From NCBI RefSeq assembly GCF_032884065.1, contig NC_088873.1:24169558-24233557 (forward strand): a stretch of DNA of 64,000 nucleotides, given 5' to 3'. The position numbers and the translations under genes are program-made. Under the pieces are notes generated by a model. That model was not told where the DNA came from. It worked only from the letters and a program-made list of their open reading frames with translations, and did no database searches. Source of the DNA: Artemia franciscana. Its lineage: Eukaryota > Arthropoda > Branchiopoda > Anostraca > Artemiidae. This document shows, piece by piece, positions 49,755-64,000 of this stretch (the stretch's first letter is position 1; every line of letters begins with the position of its first letter).

Positions 49755-52000
49755 ACTTACTTGACTTAAGTCGCCTGCCGGGTGCTGCTCAGTGTAGAGG
49801 GTGACGTCTGCCTCCTCCATCCACTTCAGTCCATGGTGGTTTTTGCTCTTCGTCCTGTCTGTTGTTTGCCATAGTCAAAAACTCGGACAGGCTGTCGGAC
49901 CAACGTTTCTTCGGTTGGCCGCGAGGTCGCTTCAAACTGACTTTGAAAGGGTCAAAGTCGTAGATCGTATTTGTGGGTAGTTGTGGTGGCATTTGAAGCA
50001 GGTGCCCGAACCATCGTAATGTTCGCTTGGCTGCTTGAGTCGAAAACCGAGACTGCTTTGTGAGCTGCAAAAGCTTCTCATTCCTGATGAAGTCGGACCA
50101 TCGTAGGACCTCGATCCTCCTCATTCTCTTCGTATGAAATAAGTCAATTTTCTTGAAGGTTGCAGCTGATGCTTGCCATGTCTCAGCTATGTAAAGCATT
50201 ACACAGCCTACTGTACGACTGATGTACGACTGATGTTTGATTTTTGCCAGAGGTGACGATTCAGTCTGCCCATGACAGAAGACACATTGGATAATCTTGC
50301 TTGCAGCTTGGGGAGAAGCGAGCCATTTGAAGAAATTATGGAGCCCAGGTAGGTCAGGTCTTGATAAACCTTGATTCCAGTGGTCCTTTCTAGGCTAGCC
50401 GGAGAGTTAGCAGTATGAGAAGACGGGTCTATGGCCATAATTTTAGTTTTGTTCCAGTTTATATGTATTCCTACTTTGGAAGCCTCTTCTCATAGAATTC
50501 GGAGTTCTTCCAGCAGCTGCTCCATGGAATCCGCAGAATGGCCAAGTCATCGGCAAAATCAACATCTGTGATGGCCCAATCTTCAAATTTCAGCTCAAAG
50601 CTGAGACGTGATGTGGTTTTTGTCATAATATAATCCACGATGACATTGAAGAGCTCTGGGGCAGCTGCAAATCCTTGGCTTATCCCTCTCGTAATTTGAA
50701 AGGACGAGCTGCACCAACCGTTTACTTGTACACAGCTCTCCATCCCATGGTGCAGCGCCTTGAGAAGTCTGCAATATTTATCTGGTAGGCCAGTCAACTC
50801 TAGAATCCGCCAAAGAGCTTTTTGATCGACTGAGTCAAATGCAGCAAGGAAGTTGACGAAGGCAATGAATGCTTTATGTTGGAACTCTGTGGTCTTTTCT
50901 ACTATTTGTCGAATCGTAAAAATCTGCTCGATGGCTTAACGGTCCAACATAGAACCATATTGCTCCGGTCGCCAGATTTTTCGAGTGATATTCAGACATC
51001 GATCCAGCAGGACCATTGAAAACAGTTTTCCAGGGTCTGACAGTAGGGTTGTTCCACGGTGGTTTGAGCAGTCGCTTCTTGAGCCTTTCCTGTTCAATAA
51101 TGGGATGATGACACCCTTTCGCAAATCTTCAGGAACAATCTCCGTTTCCCAGACTCTATAGAACAAGATGTGGAGAAAAAGGAGCATTGCAAGACCTCCA
51201 TATTTTAGCAGCTCTGAGCTTAAGCCGCAGATACCAGCATCTTTATTATTTCTGAGCCTTTTAACAGCATATCTAATTTCTTAGGGGCTAAAATGCTCGT
51301 CTGGAGGAGCATTTGTCTCAGGCCTTTGACTGCAATGCTGGCTGGGACTATAATTAGGAGGTACAGTTGGGCTAGCATTGCTGGGAAGCAAACATAAGTG
51401 GTCCTTCCACCGCTCAAGACGAGAACCTTACTAAGAAAGAAGTGCCCCATCCCTAGACTGGACGGAACCCAAGGTGGCAGTTTTATTTTTCGATATCTCA
51501 ATACATTCGATATCTCAATACTGTACTTCTGGCGAGTGTCTAGTTCCTTTAGTTTTCAAATATCCGCAGCGACAGGTCTTCTTTCCAATCGTTGCGAACG
51601 GAGGCGAAGCCGAAAATCGGCGCACACAAGCCTGTGGGCTGCGTTTCCGAGCTCTGCAGATCTAGTAAGTTCTGCAGTTCTTCACCAATGATCTCAAGCG
51701 TTTGGAAATAATGACGTAGTCAATCATCTTCTTTGTACGACCGTCATTACTATACCACGTATACTAATGAATAGTTTTACGTTGGAAATAGGTGTTTACA
51801 ATGCAAAGGTCGTGAGATCGGCACAGTTCAAGTAGGCAATGCCCATTGCCGTTAAGTGGGTCGGGGGATACAGGGCCAACTGTGCCGCGCCATACACCCA
51901 TATCCTCGGGCAATGTCGCATTGATGTCGCCAAGGAGAAAAGTTACATCATGGTGGGGGGGGGACGGTCGCACGGCATCTGGACAAAGCAGAGTAGAAAC
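49755..52000 (-). pseudogene. RTE-like non-LTR retrotransposon, decayed
   Basis: Minus strand, in pieces: endonuclease end (51973-51764: LLGDINATLP, NGHCLLELCRSHDLCIVNTYF), linker (51501-51220), reverse transcriptase fingers (51187-50936: PEDLRKGVIIPL, NHRGTTLLSDPGKLF), palm (50797-50471: ITRGISQGFAAAPELFNVIVD and the catalytic block VDFADDLAIL), thumb (50438-50208: YLGSIISSNGSLLPKLQARL), and C-terminus (50199-49789: LRWFGHLLQM, RPRGQPKKRW). At least five frame breaks. 3' tail of GTCAAGTAAGTCAAG at 49750-49770. The N-terminal endonuclease half is missing upstream of 52000. Clade inferred from order and tail; not certain. Confidence 0.85.
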
Positions 52001-53280
52001 CCTCCTTAGTCACATCATCCTTAGGATAACTTGTAAAGTTCTACTCTTTGAACTGGTCATTGCAAAAAAAAAGAATTTTATAATATTAGTTATGTTCATA
52101 TCTGAAAAAAAAAATTATGAACAATGGGAATTTAAATGAAAAATAATGTGAAATGGTATTTTGTATATCATTTTTTGACGCGATAAAAAACATGATGCAT
52201 AGATTTCTTTTCCTTGTGCATGGATGCTAAATATTTTTATAATTTGAATTTTGCACTTATTCATCTTGATGTTATCTGCCCTGGACTGAACTGTGGATAC
52301 TGTTTTCCCTCCTCTTTCGAATTTCTTTGACTAAGACGCCCTTCTTTTTGTCTGTTTTACTATTATTTTTCCTTCTTTCTTTCTAGTTTTACTAAATTTG
52401 TTTTGTCAAATCTTAATAGTATCTTTCAAATTTACTTTTCTATCTGCTCTTCAAGAAGTAGTATTCCCAACAGTCTAGGTCTTAGCAAGCTAAATAACGA
52501 GCAATATATCTAAGTGACTTTTTGCCATAACTTTCTCGGCTGACTGGAGACAATTTTCTAGAGAATTGCTCTGTATCCCAGGATTCCCCCTAGGCAATTC
52601 TGCTGAGGATGCTTAGCGTATCCTTCCCGCTTTCTAAAAAATATATCAAATGTTTCTCTGTTGTTTAAAGACATTTTCATTGAGATATTCAAATTTTATT
52701 TCTGTAACCTTCCCAAATATGATCCATATATGTTAGATATCAAGTCAAAAACTCATTTTCTAATCATATTAATGACACTGATATGCCAAAAAAAAGTTTG
52801 CAGCATAGGCTCTAATGTGAATCAGCATTACGACAAGCACTGAATGTTTACCGTTTTGGGTGAAAATAAATATATATTCATAGTTATGTAGCAAGATAAA
52901 TCAAAAGCCAATATGTTGCATGTTATTATTTTTTTTTTTTGGGGGGGGGGGGAGGAGGAGGGAGTTTACCTCGACTCTTAGGGATTTTCGAGTTGACCTC
53001 TAGTCTTAAGAAGAGAGGGTTATTCAACCTTGAATCTTGGGGGGAGGGGTTGTAAATGTATTTTTAATCTTGACCGGGGAAGGGGTCATAGGGGTCTGAA
53101 TATTTTTTGTCTCCCATCCACCTAAAAGTACTAATGTAGTGTAATGTACTAGTGAAGAATCGGGCGTGAGAGCTGCCATGGCTTTGGGCAATCAGGTGGA
53201 GAAAGATATTTGAGCTCTCTTAATAAAAGTGGATACGATAAAGAGAAATATAATTGATAGAGAAAAATATCTTGAGCATG
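52001..53280. other. No gene seen
   Basis: AT-rich sequence with a T13-G12 run near 52930 and GGGGAGG-rich segments to 53110. No coding similarity recognised. Confidence 0.5.
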
Positions 53281-53284
53281 CGTA

Positions 53285-53722
<438 letters not shown>

Positions 53723-54904
53723 TCAACAAAACTCTTACAAACATTAGAAACAGAACTAGTATGCCTGTTTTTTGTTAAATTTCATTGAAATGCCTAATTC
53801 GCATTCTAATATTATTAGAACGATTCATGATTACCAATACAGATTCATAATATATAATATGATGATCATATGATAGACGATCATCTATAATAATATGCTC
53901 GTTACAGGCTATATCTATTCATCCATAGCTATATCGTTTTGTTGAATTTTATTTTTGTCATTGTAAAAAAAAAATCTTTTTTTAATTTTACGTCTTATTA
54001 AATATTTTACCAGTTTTTAATATGTTTTCGTTTTAATTGTACAGTTTCTGCTCCAATGGAATTTTAATGCAAAAATGATTAGATTGATTGGAGAGTGAAA
54101 ATTTTCAGGCCCTTGTCTCTTCCACCAAAACACAAAATTTCAACCCCCCCCCCCAAAAAAAAAAATGAGCTATCTGAAATTTTCAACTCTGTCCCCAACC
54201 CATACCTGGATATTGCAGATTTTACAACCTTGGCAGATATAATGTCTTTTGACTAAGCTCTGCCACTTCACTCCAAGTTAAAACTAATGATCTACTTGCG
54301 CCCAAACACACTCTGAATGAATCCACTTGATCGCCCAAGTCCTTCCTGAGATATTTCACTTGCACTATTCTGATAGTCAGGGTGCATGTAATGTTGAAAT
54401 TATTATAATTTTTTTGAACACGTAGTTGTTGACGATTTTTGAAAAACCAAACTTTTATGTACCTCAAATCTGTCTCAGGGACCGCGTCACCCTCTCCAAC
54501 ATCAATACTGTCTGCTGTAATATTGTGATGTAATTACGGATGTCGAATCAAACCCCTAAGCACTTCCTGAATTCGAAATTATCGTTTCAGGATGGCATTC
54601 ATTAACGTTACAAAATTAGCCCTCAATATAAAAAAGATATAAATTTTGAAAGAAATACAGTGGAACACTTTTATTTGCAACCAGAACATTTTTTGGGGGG
54701 AAAGGGTGTTAAAACATATTGCGTATCAATTTTTTTGAGATCAAACTACATTTTTAATAGACTACACTGAAGTTTATGTGGCAAATCCTTCCATACCAAG
54801 TGGCCTAGTGAAAAAATTTAAATCGAAGCCAATCTACCTGCTACCTGCTACCGCTACCTGCTGTTTCAACAAGGCTAAACGTGTGTACCATTTAAATTAA
54901 ATAA
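53723..54904. other. No recognised gene
   Basis: AT-rich. One minus-strand frame (54222-54467, 81 codons, with YLRKDLGDQVDSFRVCLGAS) has balanced composition and may be a remnant of a coding exon or repeat, but I do not recognise it. Confidence 0.45.
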
Positions 54905-54910
54905 AAAAAA

Positions 54911-56635
54911 CAAGTTTTTTTAACGGAAAGTAAGGAGCGACATTAAAACTTAAAATGAACAGAAATTACTTCGTATATGAAAGGGGCTACTTCCTCATCA
55001 ACGCCCCGCTCTTTACGCTAAGTTTTGACTCTTTCTCTCAACTCTACTTATTAAAACAGTAGAAAAAACAGTAGTCAAAACAGTAAAGGTTATACGTAAC
55101 TTACAAATTAGCTTACTTAACGAACTTCTTTATTCTCATGTTTTTATTACGTATATGAAGGGGTTCACCCCCTTGTCAGTACCTCGCTCTTTACACTAAA
55201 GCTTAAATTTTGTCCCAGTTTCCTAAGAATGACCCCAGAATCACAAAAGCCATAGCATAAATAATTGAAATTACTAAAAATACTTTAGCGTAAAGAGCGA
55301 GGTATTAGGAGGAGGTGAGCCCATCATATGCGTAATAATTTCTGTTCGTTTCATGTTTTAATGCTTTTCCTTACTTTCAGTTGAAAAAACTTTTTCATAT
55401 TTATTTTATAATTGTTTTTTTTTTAATAATGCTAGAAAATCCTGTGCTCCCTTCATGGAAATTTTCTTCCCCCATGACAAATTCCTCCATGGAAAGTTCC
55501 CCAACATATCCCGCTCTTACCCCCCCCCCCCCACAACCTAAATATCCCCCTGAAAACGTCTATACGCTTCCAAATAACCATTACTATATGTAAGCACCAG
55601 AGGCGCCATTTGGACCAAATCTTGGGGTGGACATAAACTCCATCTTGGGCCCCCCCCGACTCACTTCGTGTCGCTTAATCATCTAGGAAATGGGCATTTG
55701 ACAGAAATCAAGAATTTTATTATGTATCTTACCCACTTTCAAAGTTTATAATAATTAATAGCAAATAGCGTAATTACCCCAAGGGTCGTCAAGTAATTAC
55801 GCTCTTTGGTTAATAGGCGTGCAGTAATTTCAAATCAATTGGACAGAATGGATTATGTTGGACATAATGGATTATTATGGCCGGCAAAGGGCCCTTTGTG
55901 GTGGAAGCTTGGGCCCCTTGGAAAATCTGGGGTGGGCATTTGCCCACCCCGACCCCCCCCCAAATAGCGCCTCTGGTAAGCACTGGTCAAAGTGTTTAAC
56001 TTGTGGCCCCTCCCACGGGGACTGTGGGGGAGTAAGTCGTCCCAAAAGACAAAGTTATAAGGGTTTTTGACTACGCTGAATAAAATGGCTATCTCAGAAT
56101 TTCGATCCGGTGACTTTGGAAAAATAATTAGCGTGGGAGGGGGCCTAGGTGCCCTCCAGTTTTTTGGTCTCTTAAAAAGGGCACTAGAACTTTTAATTTC
56201 CGTTAGAATGAGCACTCTCTCAAGACTCAAGGACCACTGGGTCTATATGATCAGCTGGGGAAAAAAAAAATAATAAACACGCATCCGTGATCTGCCTTCT
56301 GGCAAAAAATAAAAAATTCCACATTTTTGTAGATAGGAGCTTGAAACTTCTACACAAGGATTCTCTGATACGCTGAATCTGATGGTGTAATATTCGTTAA
56401 GATTTTATGACTTTTAGGGGTTGTTTCTCCCTTTTTCTAAAATAAGGTAATTTTTTTCAGGCTCGTAACTTTTGATGGGTAAGACTAAACCTTATGAAAC
56501 TTATATGTTTGAAATCAGCATTAAAATGCGATGTTTTTGATGTAGCTATTGATTCAAAATTCCGTTTTTTAGAGTTTTGGTTACTATTGAGCCGGGTCGC
56601 TCCTTACTACAGTTCGTTACCACGAACTGTTTGAT
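54911..56635. repeat. Composite interspersed repeat with inverted ends
   Basis: Both ends carry AGTAAGGAGCGAC facing inward (54928-54941; reverse at 56596-56608), and the right end has a hairpin CAGTTCGT-TACC-ACGAACTG (56610-56629). Inside is a roughly 113-bp imperfect inverted repeat (54911-55023 against 55283-55395) with GCTCTTTACGCTAA at its inner edge, and a partial third copy at 55148-55205. A hAT-type MITE is inserted at 55598. No transposase seen; type not identified. Confidence 0.6.
55590..55983. mobile_element. hAT-type MITE with 8-bp target duplication
   Basis: Element 55598-55975 (378 bp). Terminal inverted repeats CAGAGGCGCCATTTGG and CAGAGGCGCTATTTGG (15 of 16 match) begin with CAG, and the 8-bp duplication GTAAGCAC flanks both sides exactly (55590-55597 and 55976-55983). 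Eight-base duplications and CAGNG ends are typical of the hAT superfamily. No coding capacity. Confidence 0.85.
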
Positions 56636-58623
<1,988 letters not shown>

Positions 58624-59251
58624 GGTAAAATTCTAGTTAATTGACTTCTTGCTATCTCAGAAAGGGTTTAGGTTAGGAAAATGAAACTTTCAGGGATGAA
58701 TCTATAGACTAAAGTATGTCCCGGGAAGGTATTTTGAAGCAACTACCTACACTCCTTCTCCCTCTAGAGGGCCCTGACCTTTGATGACCTTTAAAAATAT
58801 GTGTGTTATAAAAGTGAAATCTTGCAAAATAGATCTTCGGCTTAATTGAAGTACAAAAAAATTGTTTTCAGCTTCATAACTTTGCTCAATTCCATTTTGT
58901 AAGGTTTTAAAGATATGCAAATACATTTCCTAAATTTTGAAAAAAAAAACATTTGCATGGCTCAAAATCTACTCAAATAACAGGAATTGCATTTTTTGAA
59001 CTAAAGGCAGAGAAAAAGCAACTAGTAACTGAAAATTAAGGTAAAATGTTGTTTTGTCAAAATTTCAATAGGTATAGACCTGTCATGTAGGCAAATTTCA
59101 GGGCCCTCTAGAGGGAGAAGGAGTGGAGGTGGGTACTTTAAAATACCTTCCCAGGACATGCTTTAGCCTGTAGACCCATCCCGAAAAGTTTCATTTTCCT
59201 AACCTAAACCCTTTCCAAGATAGCAAGAAGTCAATTAATTAGAATTTTACC
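58624..59251. mobile_element. Foldback-type element
   Basis: Imperfect inverted repeat arms of 154 bp (58624-58777 and 59098-59251) beginning GGTAAAATTCTA and ending near TCTAGAGGGCCCTGA, about 85-90 % alike by eye, around a 320-bp AT-rich centre with no ORF. No clear target duplication seen. Confidence 0.7.
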
Positions 59252-60946
59252 AATTTCGCGGCCACGACTGTCAGCGCGCGCCCAGCCCCTCTTGCTTTCC
59301 TGATCATTAAGCATATTGTCCTTAAATTTGTCACATGTATTTCAAATGAAATCCAAAGGGGTCCTTATTTAAATGAGCCTCAGAATGATAAGTTAGATAA
59401 TAATTCTCATTCTTTCTCTCGTTCTAAAGGTAATACTCTGCTAGAAATTTGTATCTGTTTATTTTTATCGCATGTACCTTTAACTGGTCTATAGTTGACT
59501 TCATGAAATATTTAAAATAAAGCTTTGTCTCCAATTTTTTCAAATATTTAAAAGAAATATTAGAAGTCCAAGTAACTAGTAACAAACTATAGCTGACTTC
59601 ACTTTAGTCAAACCAAGTACAGTACCGTAACAGTAAAAACAAAATGGTTAACACAGCCTTAGTCGCACAAAATAATTCTTCTTCATCCTTTACTGGAACT
59701 TCTCCTTCTTTCCTTTTCTTCGGCCCCATCCAAAATAAATTTTGGGCCCCGGGTTGGTAACATAATATTTACTTCAGAAAAATTGGCTATCACATGCCGA
59801 GATATGATAGCCATCTCGCACTTTAAAATAGGCCTAAGCGTTTTACAGAATTTTGCCCTAAACGGCTTGTTTTGGTCATTTTTTATCCAACATCTTACTG
59901 CATACTCACTTTTCCATTTCCAAGAAGAATGGTTGCGCCAAGCAGAATTTAACCTGTTTTATTAAATTTGGATTTGCACTTTCCACGCTTCCTATTGTTA
60001 ATTTGACTTAGATTTATTACTTTTTAAATGGTTCGAAATGCTGGAGAGACTGGAGGACTGGGGGAAGACACAAGCAGAGGTAACAGAGATCATACTGACT
60101 TACAGTTCTATCTATTGCATTTGATTTGAAGTTTTTTTTTTATATTTCTTTAGTATCTTTTCTACCATCAATTCACAAAAGAGTGATTTTAGCTACAAAT
60201 CGGCAAAAACAGTTCAGTTTCCGTCCGTCGAGGGAAAAGGTGCAATTGCAATATGGTAAATAAAGAGTGTAAAAACTACGAAATAGTGCAAGTTGGCACC
60301 CTGGCGAGAATCACTGGTTTGAGGTTATCTCTTAGGCATAAATTATTATCATGGCGTATTTTCCCCTTATCAGGAGCTTGTAACGATTTCGACAAAATTT
60401 CTTGTTGCTTCCAAGAAAAGAATGTTTCTCTCATTTTCTTAAAATCCTTTTTGTTTTGACAGTGTGTTCAGAACTAAGAAAAAATATTTCTTTTCTTACA
60501 GTGAAAAATTAAATTATCAGCGCAATAACTATGGCTCCAAAATTTTTGTTTGTTCAGTATTCCATATCTAAACGACTTTTAATTTTTGCTTAATACCTTA
60601 GCTTATGTTGTGATAATAACATAGCTATCAGGTTTCAAATATACCATTTTTTTTTAAATAAATAGGCAGTTGTTTAGTTAAAATATCTAAAAAGTGTTTT
60701 CACTACGCTGTACTTTCACCCTCTCTCCCCTGTGTTTCAATTTAAAGTCATTCGGAAGAATAGCACTTTTAAGTCAGGGGACAACTTCAAAAGATAAACG
60801 GGTTATTTGAACTCTAAATGATATTTTACAAGCAATAAAAAACTTTGGAAGAAGCTTAGCACGGGCCCCAAACATGACTGTTTAATTTGTTTTGATAATA
60901 CCACTTATGTCTTATGCATATATCTTTAAAGGAGCAATAATTGTTT
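59252..60946. other. No gene seen
   Basis: AT-rich sequence. Open frames of 60-68 codons (59783, 60253) show no domain. Confidence 0.5.
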
Positions 60947-61030
60947 ATATATATAAGCAATATATACATATATATTATATATAAACAATATATACATATA
61001 TATTATATATAAACAATATATACATATAAT
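60947..61030. repeat. 28-bp minisatellite, three units
   Basis: Three units of ATATATAAACAATATATACA plus TATATATT (first unit has GCAA), leading into (AT)n. Confidence 0.75.
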
Positions 61031-61034
61031 ACAT

Positions 61035-61150
<116 letters not shown>

Positions 61151-61317
61151 AAGTGGTGACCTTGTTAGATCGTTTTTAGTGGCCCGAAACGTCAATATGT
61201 CAGTTAATAAAAACAAAACTATGTAGTCCGTTTTGATATGGGCCCCTGAACTCCGCAAGTGGTAAGCTTGTATATATTGATTCTCGTTCTAAGTAGCAAC
61301 CTCCAAATGGGTTATAT

Positions 61318-61470
61318 TTTATGAAATACATATTACCGAACTTTTTTTCAAAAAGGTATGGTAGGCATGGATCCCAAACTCAATCATCATCACTATCATT
61401 TCAATTTCTGACGCGTTTTGATTCTCGCCGTCGATAATCTTCTACCCTGTTTGTCTTTCTTCTTCATTTT
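61318..61470 (-). pseudogene. Decayed relative of the WVWD-tail ORF, copy 1
   Basis: Minus strand still shows ESKR-like, a DDD-type acidic stretch, a VWD remnant, an AYHTF-like trace of INAYQ and a trailing basic segment, with deletions. Far from any Helitron end I can see. Confidence 0.5.
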
Positions 61471-61734
61471 GGATTGTCATTACCTTCAAACAATTTGCCA
61501 ATTCCCTTTGCTTTAGCTGCCCTTATTGGTCTAGTTTCAGATGATGGTCTAGGTTGTAGATTTGTTCAGGTGGTTGGACAAAAACTTCTTTTTCTTCCAA
61601 CGATTTATCATTTATAACACTTGTAACCTTTGGTTTTTTGGGTCTTGTCTCATTTGACAATCAGGGTTATTGATTTTCACCCATAGTGAATTTAATTTGC
61701 TTGGTTCGTTTTACCTCGGCTCGTCTTTGTTATT

Positions 61735-62165
61735 ATGGCACACATAACGCCGAATCTTTGCTGTTTTTTTAATAAATGTAAGGTAGGCATTGATAACTTT
61801 ATCCATGTCACAATCCCAAACCCAAACATTATCGCTACATTTTTAATTTGACACCTTTTGATTTTTGCTGTCCAGGAAGTTGATTTTCACCCATGTCTTC
61901 TAACCGTGTGTCTTTGCTCTTCATTTTCATTTTCGACTCGAACAGATTTTTGGTGTCGTTTGTCTTCTAACCGTACGTGTCTGATCTTTATTTTCCTTTT
62001 TAACACGCTCTTATTCTCGTTTTCGCATATCTTCTAACCGCTCGTGTCTTTGCTCTTTATTTTGTTTTTGACACGCTCAGATTCTCGGTGTCGCTTGTCT
62101 TCTAACCGAGTGCGGCTTTGCTATTCATTTTCTTTATTCACTCGCTTTTTAACTCATTTAATTTT
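61735..62165 (-). pseudogene. Decayed relative of the WVWD-tail ORF, copy 2, with different repeats
   Basis: Minus strand: four degenerate charged repeats of about 22 residues (type RLEDKRHRESERVKNENKEQ), then PGQQKSKG, a GLGL remnant of the WVWD segment, and KVINAYLTFIKKTAKIRRYV, the clearest part. Several stops and lost bases. The repeats have the rhythm of the Helitron Rep repeats but a different sequence, so this is an older or separate branch. Confidence 0.6.
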
Positions 62166-63100
62166 GACCAGTTTTTTGCTTTCTAAGCAATTTAATGTAA
62201 ACTTTTCCATGCATGTAAATCTTCAATTTTTCCACATAAATTGTTAGAAGTTTGACAACGACATTGCAATACTAATATATACAAAAATATTATTTAACAG
62301 AAAACAAACTAATTTTAAAATATTCAGGTATTTTTCGTGTTTGAATTAAAAGATTAAAATGATTGCCCTAATTGCCAAAATTAGGGCTCTTAGCAAATTT
62401 TCTCAAACTTCTGACCTATCTAGATGGTTTTTTAGGCCAGAATATCCCAGGATGCCGATTTTATATAGGCTGTATATATTCATATGTGTTCGAATTACTT
62501 TTTCTATAAATTGATTTATTAAATTTTCTGCCCCGACAAAAACGATCTAGATAGGTCAAGATTTTAGGAAAACTGATCCCCCCAGGATCCTTAAATTTTT
62601 GTGATATCTTCTGAATGATTTTACCCAGACCAGAAAAAATGTCAAAATGGAGTTTGGCAGTCAAAAAACGGTGACTGAATGTCTATCACGTCAAGACTAG
62701 TTTAAAGATTCCGACATCACTTAATTTTGCATTTTTTTTTTGGCATAATTTGTGATTACTTAATCAATTAGCTGCCTAACAAACACCCTGTCGCCTAATC
62801 AGACAAATCATGTCAAATAGAGAGTAAGCAATTATTTCCGAAATCTGGTTTTTCTGTGCAAAGTAAGGTATTCCCAATAAATCTTGGATACTGTATTTTT
62901 AAAAAGATATTTCTAAATACAAGCAAATTTCCATATTGTTCTGCTTTGTCGTTTAAAAGACCCCATAATATTTATTATAAGCAAACCAGAACAAGAATAT
63001 TATCTTCCAGCTTCTGTACTTGCCAGGAATGCCAATACTTGGGGTGAATCGACCCTTAAGAGCCTAAAAATATCTTCCCCTTAGTACCTTCGTTTTCTCA
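62166..63100. other. No gene seen
   Basis: AT-rich sequence with no recognised coding similarity. Confidence 0.5.
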
Positions 63101-63104
63101 AACA

Positions 63105-64000
63105 AGCTACTACTACTACTAACAACTTACCGCAGCATCAAGCCGCCTTAGGCCAACACAGATGCACATGCTCCTCCTACATCCCAATCTATTCAGAGCC
63201 TCCCTCTTTACACCCTCCCAAGAAGCTCAAATTTCCTTTAAGTCTTTCTTTATGGCATCCTCCCATCACAGACGAGGACGACATGTTTTTCGTTTAGCCC
63301 TAGGCGGTTGGCCAAAAAGGACAATCTTCGGAAATCTGCCATCCTTCATCCGCAGAACGTGCCCTAACCACCTCAACCGTTCTGTCATTATAGCTCTAGA
63401 AAGAGGGGTTGAACTACACTTTTCGTAGAGCCTACTGTTTGAAATGCGATCAGTCAGCTGGGTACCTAGAACAATCCGTAGCCAATTTCTCTGGAAAACA
63501 TCTAGTAAATCTTCATCCGCTTTTTAGAGCGCCCATGCTTCAGAACCATATTTGACCACTCTTCCTATTCTTATAAACTTTTTTTTAATATGAAAAAACA
63601 CCCTTAGCCTTGGCTATTCTTCTTTTAGATCTTCACTGCTCCCACCTTCTTTACAAATAATAATACGACCAAGGCAAGTGAAGCTGCCCACCTGATCAGT
63701 CTTTTCGTCACTCAACGTCACATTTTCATCTTCACTTATTCCTAGCCTTAGTGACCTAATCTTCTTAACATTAATTTTAAAACATATTCTAGGACCCTGA
63801 AGTCGCAAAAGCTCTAAAAGTTCATTCATTTTGCTAACACTTTCATCTAGGATGCTTACATCATCAGCATAATCTAAGTCTATGAGGGTTTTTCCTCCCC
63901 ACTCGATTCCTTGGTCTCCCTTTGCCTTTTCTGTTCTCCTTATGACAAAGTCCATCAAAATGATATGTATTATGGGGGACAGAATATAACATTGCTTAAC
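63105..64000 (-). pseudogene. LINE (RTE-like or related) C-terminal part, runs off the window
   Basis: Minus strand: reverse transcriptase palm in 63958-63614 (IDLDYADDVSIL catalytic block, SFTCLGRIII thumb start, GGSSEDLKEE), then the C-terminal domain in broken frames (about 63540-63120; HVLRM-type and WEDAIKKDLKE-type segments, SWEGVKR, LGWRRS) ending at a stop at 63119-63121, followed by a GTA/CTA-triplet tail (63107-63121). The endonuclease and most of the RT lie beyond 64000. Different from the LINE at 49.7-52 kb by sequence and tail. Confidence 0.75.

Noticed and set aside
55853..56230. Pro/Gly-rich 125-codon frame
   Set aside because: Runs across the MITE end and the repeat; composition follows C/G runs, with no domain.
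63162..63428. Plus-strand 88-codon frame
   Set aside because: Antisense of the LINE C-terminal domain, which reads on the minus strand.

Overview
The window is a piece of an AT-rich animal genome, most likely an arthropod. A branchiopod crustacean such as a brine shrimp would fit the extreme (AT)n and transposon load, but that is a guess. There is no bacterial-type gene organisation, no intact single-copy host gene and no CRISPR array. Nearly everything recognisable is a transposable element, with one short nuclear copy of mitochondrial DNA. Two runs of N (20479-20515, 37 nt; 34911-35010, 100 nt) show this is a scaffold.

Region 1 to about 44.2 kb is a dense nest of one Helitron (rolling-circle transposon) family. 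Reassembled in concept, an element starts A|TC + TATATATATAAAAATAAG, has a 5' region rich in TGACGTCA (CRE) sites and a TATTTAAG box, then a Rep/helicase reading frame. That frame carries 1-7 basic 23-residue repeats, a family block DGADGYHFNIK, the HUH motif PHAHILIWL, the tyrosine pair in KYICKYVNKG, and a PIF1-type helicase with [40 protein letters not shown] and [11 protein letters not shown]. The 3' end has up to three GC-rich hairpins and finishes CTAG|T. All coding copies are broken. Longest relics: 1-1612/23128-24914 (arms of an inverted repeat) and 30418-34755/35011-38215 (a direct repeat across the 100-N gap).

Derivatives dominate: (i) N1 elements of 1.2-2 kb with A-rich arrays and a GACCGGGACACAGGG minisatellite (1780-2976, 6894-8097, 14310-16334, 21770-22960, 38372-40367); (ii) short B elements of about 0.3 kb starting TCTATATAAAAACGAG (13979-14303, 18910-19234, 24934-25235 and others); (iii) elements with a short ORF ending in a conserved WVWD..LDKVINAYQ tail (5291-5641, 27333-27581, 40877-41240, 43872-44207, with diverged relatives at 61.3-62.2 kb); (iv) elements with a 74-nt tRNA-like module near their 5' end (4864, 42857, 43434); (v) an 82-bp element that is only two termini (27745-27826). 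A head-to-tail array at 10087-14303 has four 5' ends and one 3' end, as expected of rolling-circle read-through. Long (AT)n tracts adjoin many element ends and may be both target and product.

Region 44.2-64 kb is ordinary intergenic sequence with older repeats: a CR1/L2-like LINE (44157-46391, minus) with only two nonsense codons in 745 codons, a calmodulin-like EF-hand pseudogene (about 47.0 kb), a decayed RTE-like LINE (49.7-52.0 kb, minus) with a 3' fragment of the same family at 47.93-48.17 kb, a mitochondrial ND5 insertion (53.3-53.5 kb), a hAT-type MITE with a perfect 8-bp target duplication (55598-55975) inside an older repeat, a foldback element (58624-59251) and the 3' part of another LINE running off the right edge.

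The two near-perfect duplications beside N gaps could be real or assembly artefacts, and many frame breaks lie in homopolymers. Neither can be settled from sequence alone.
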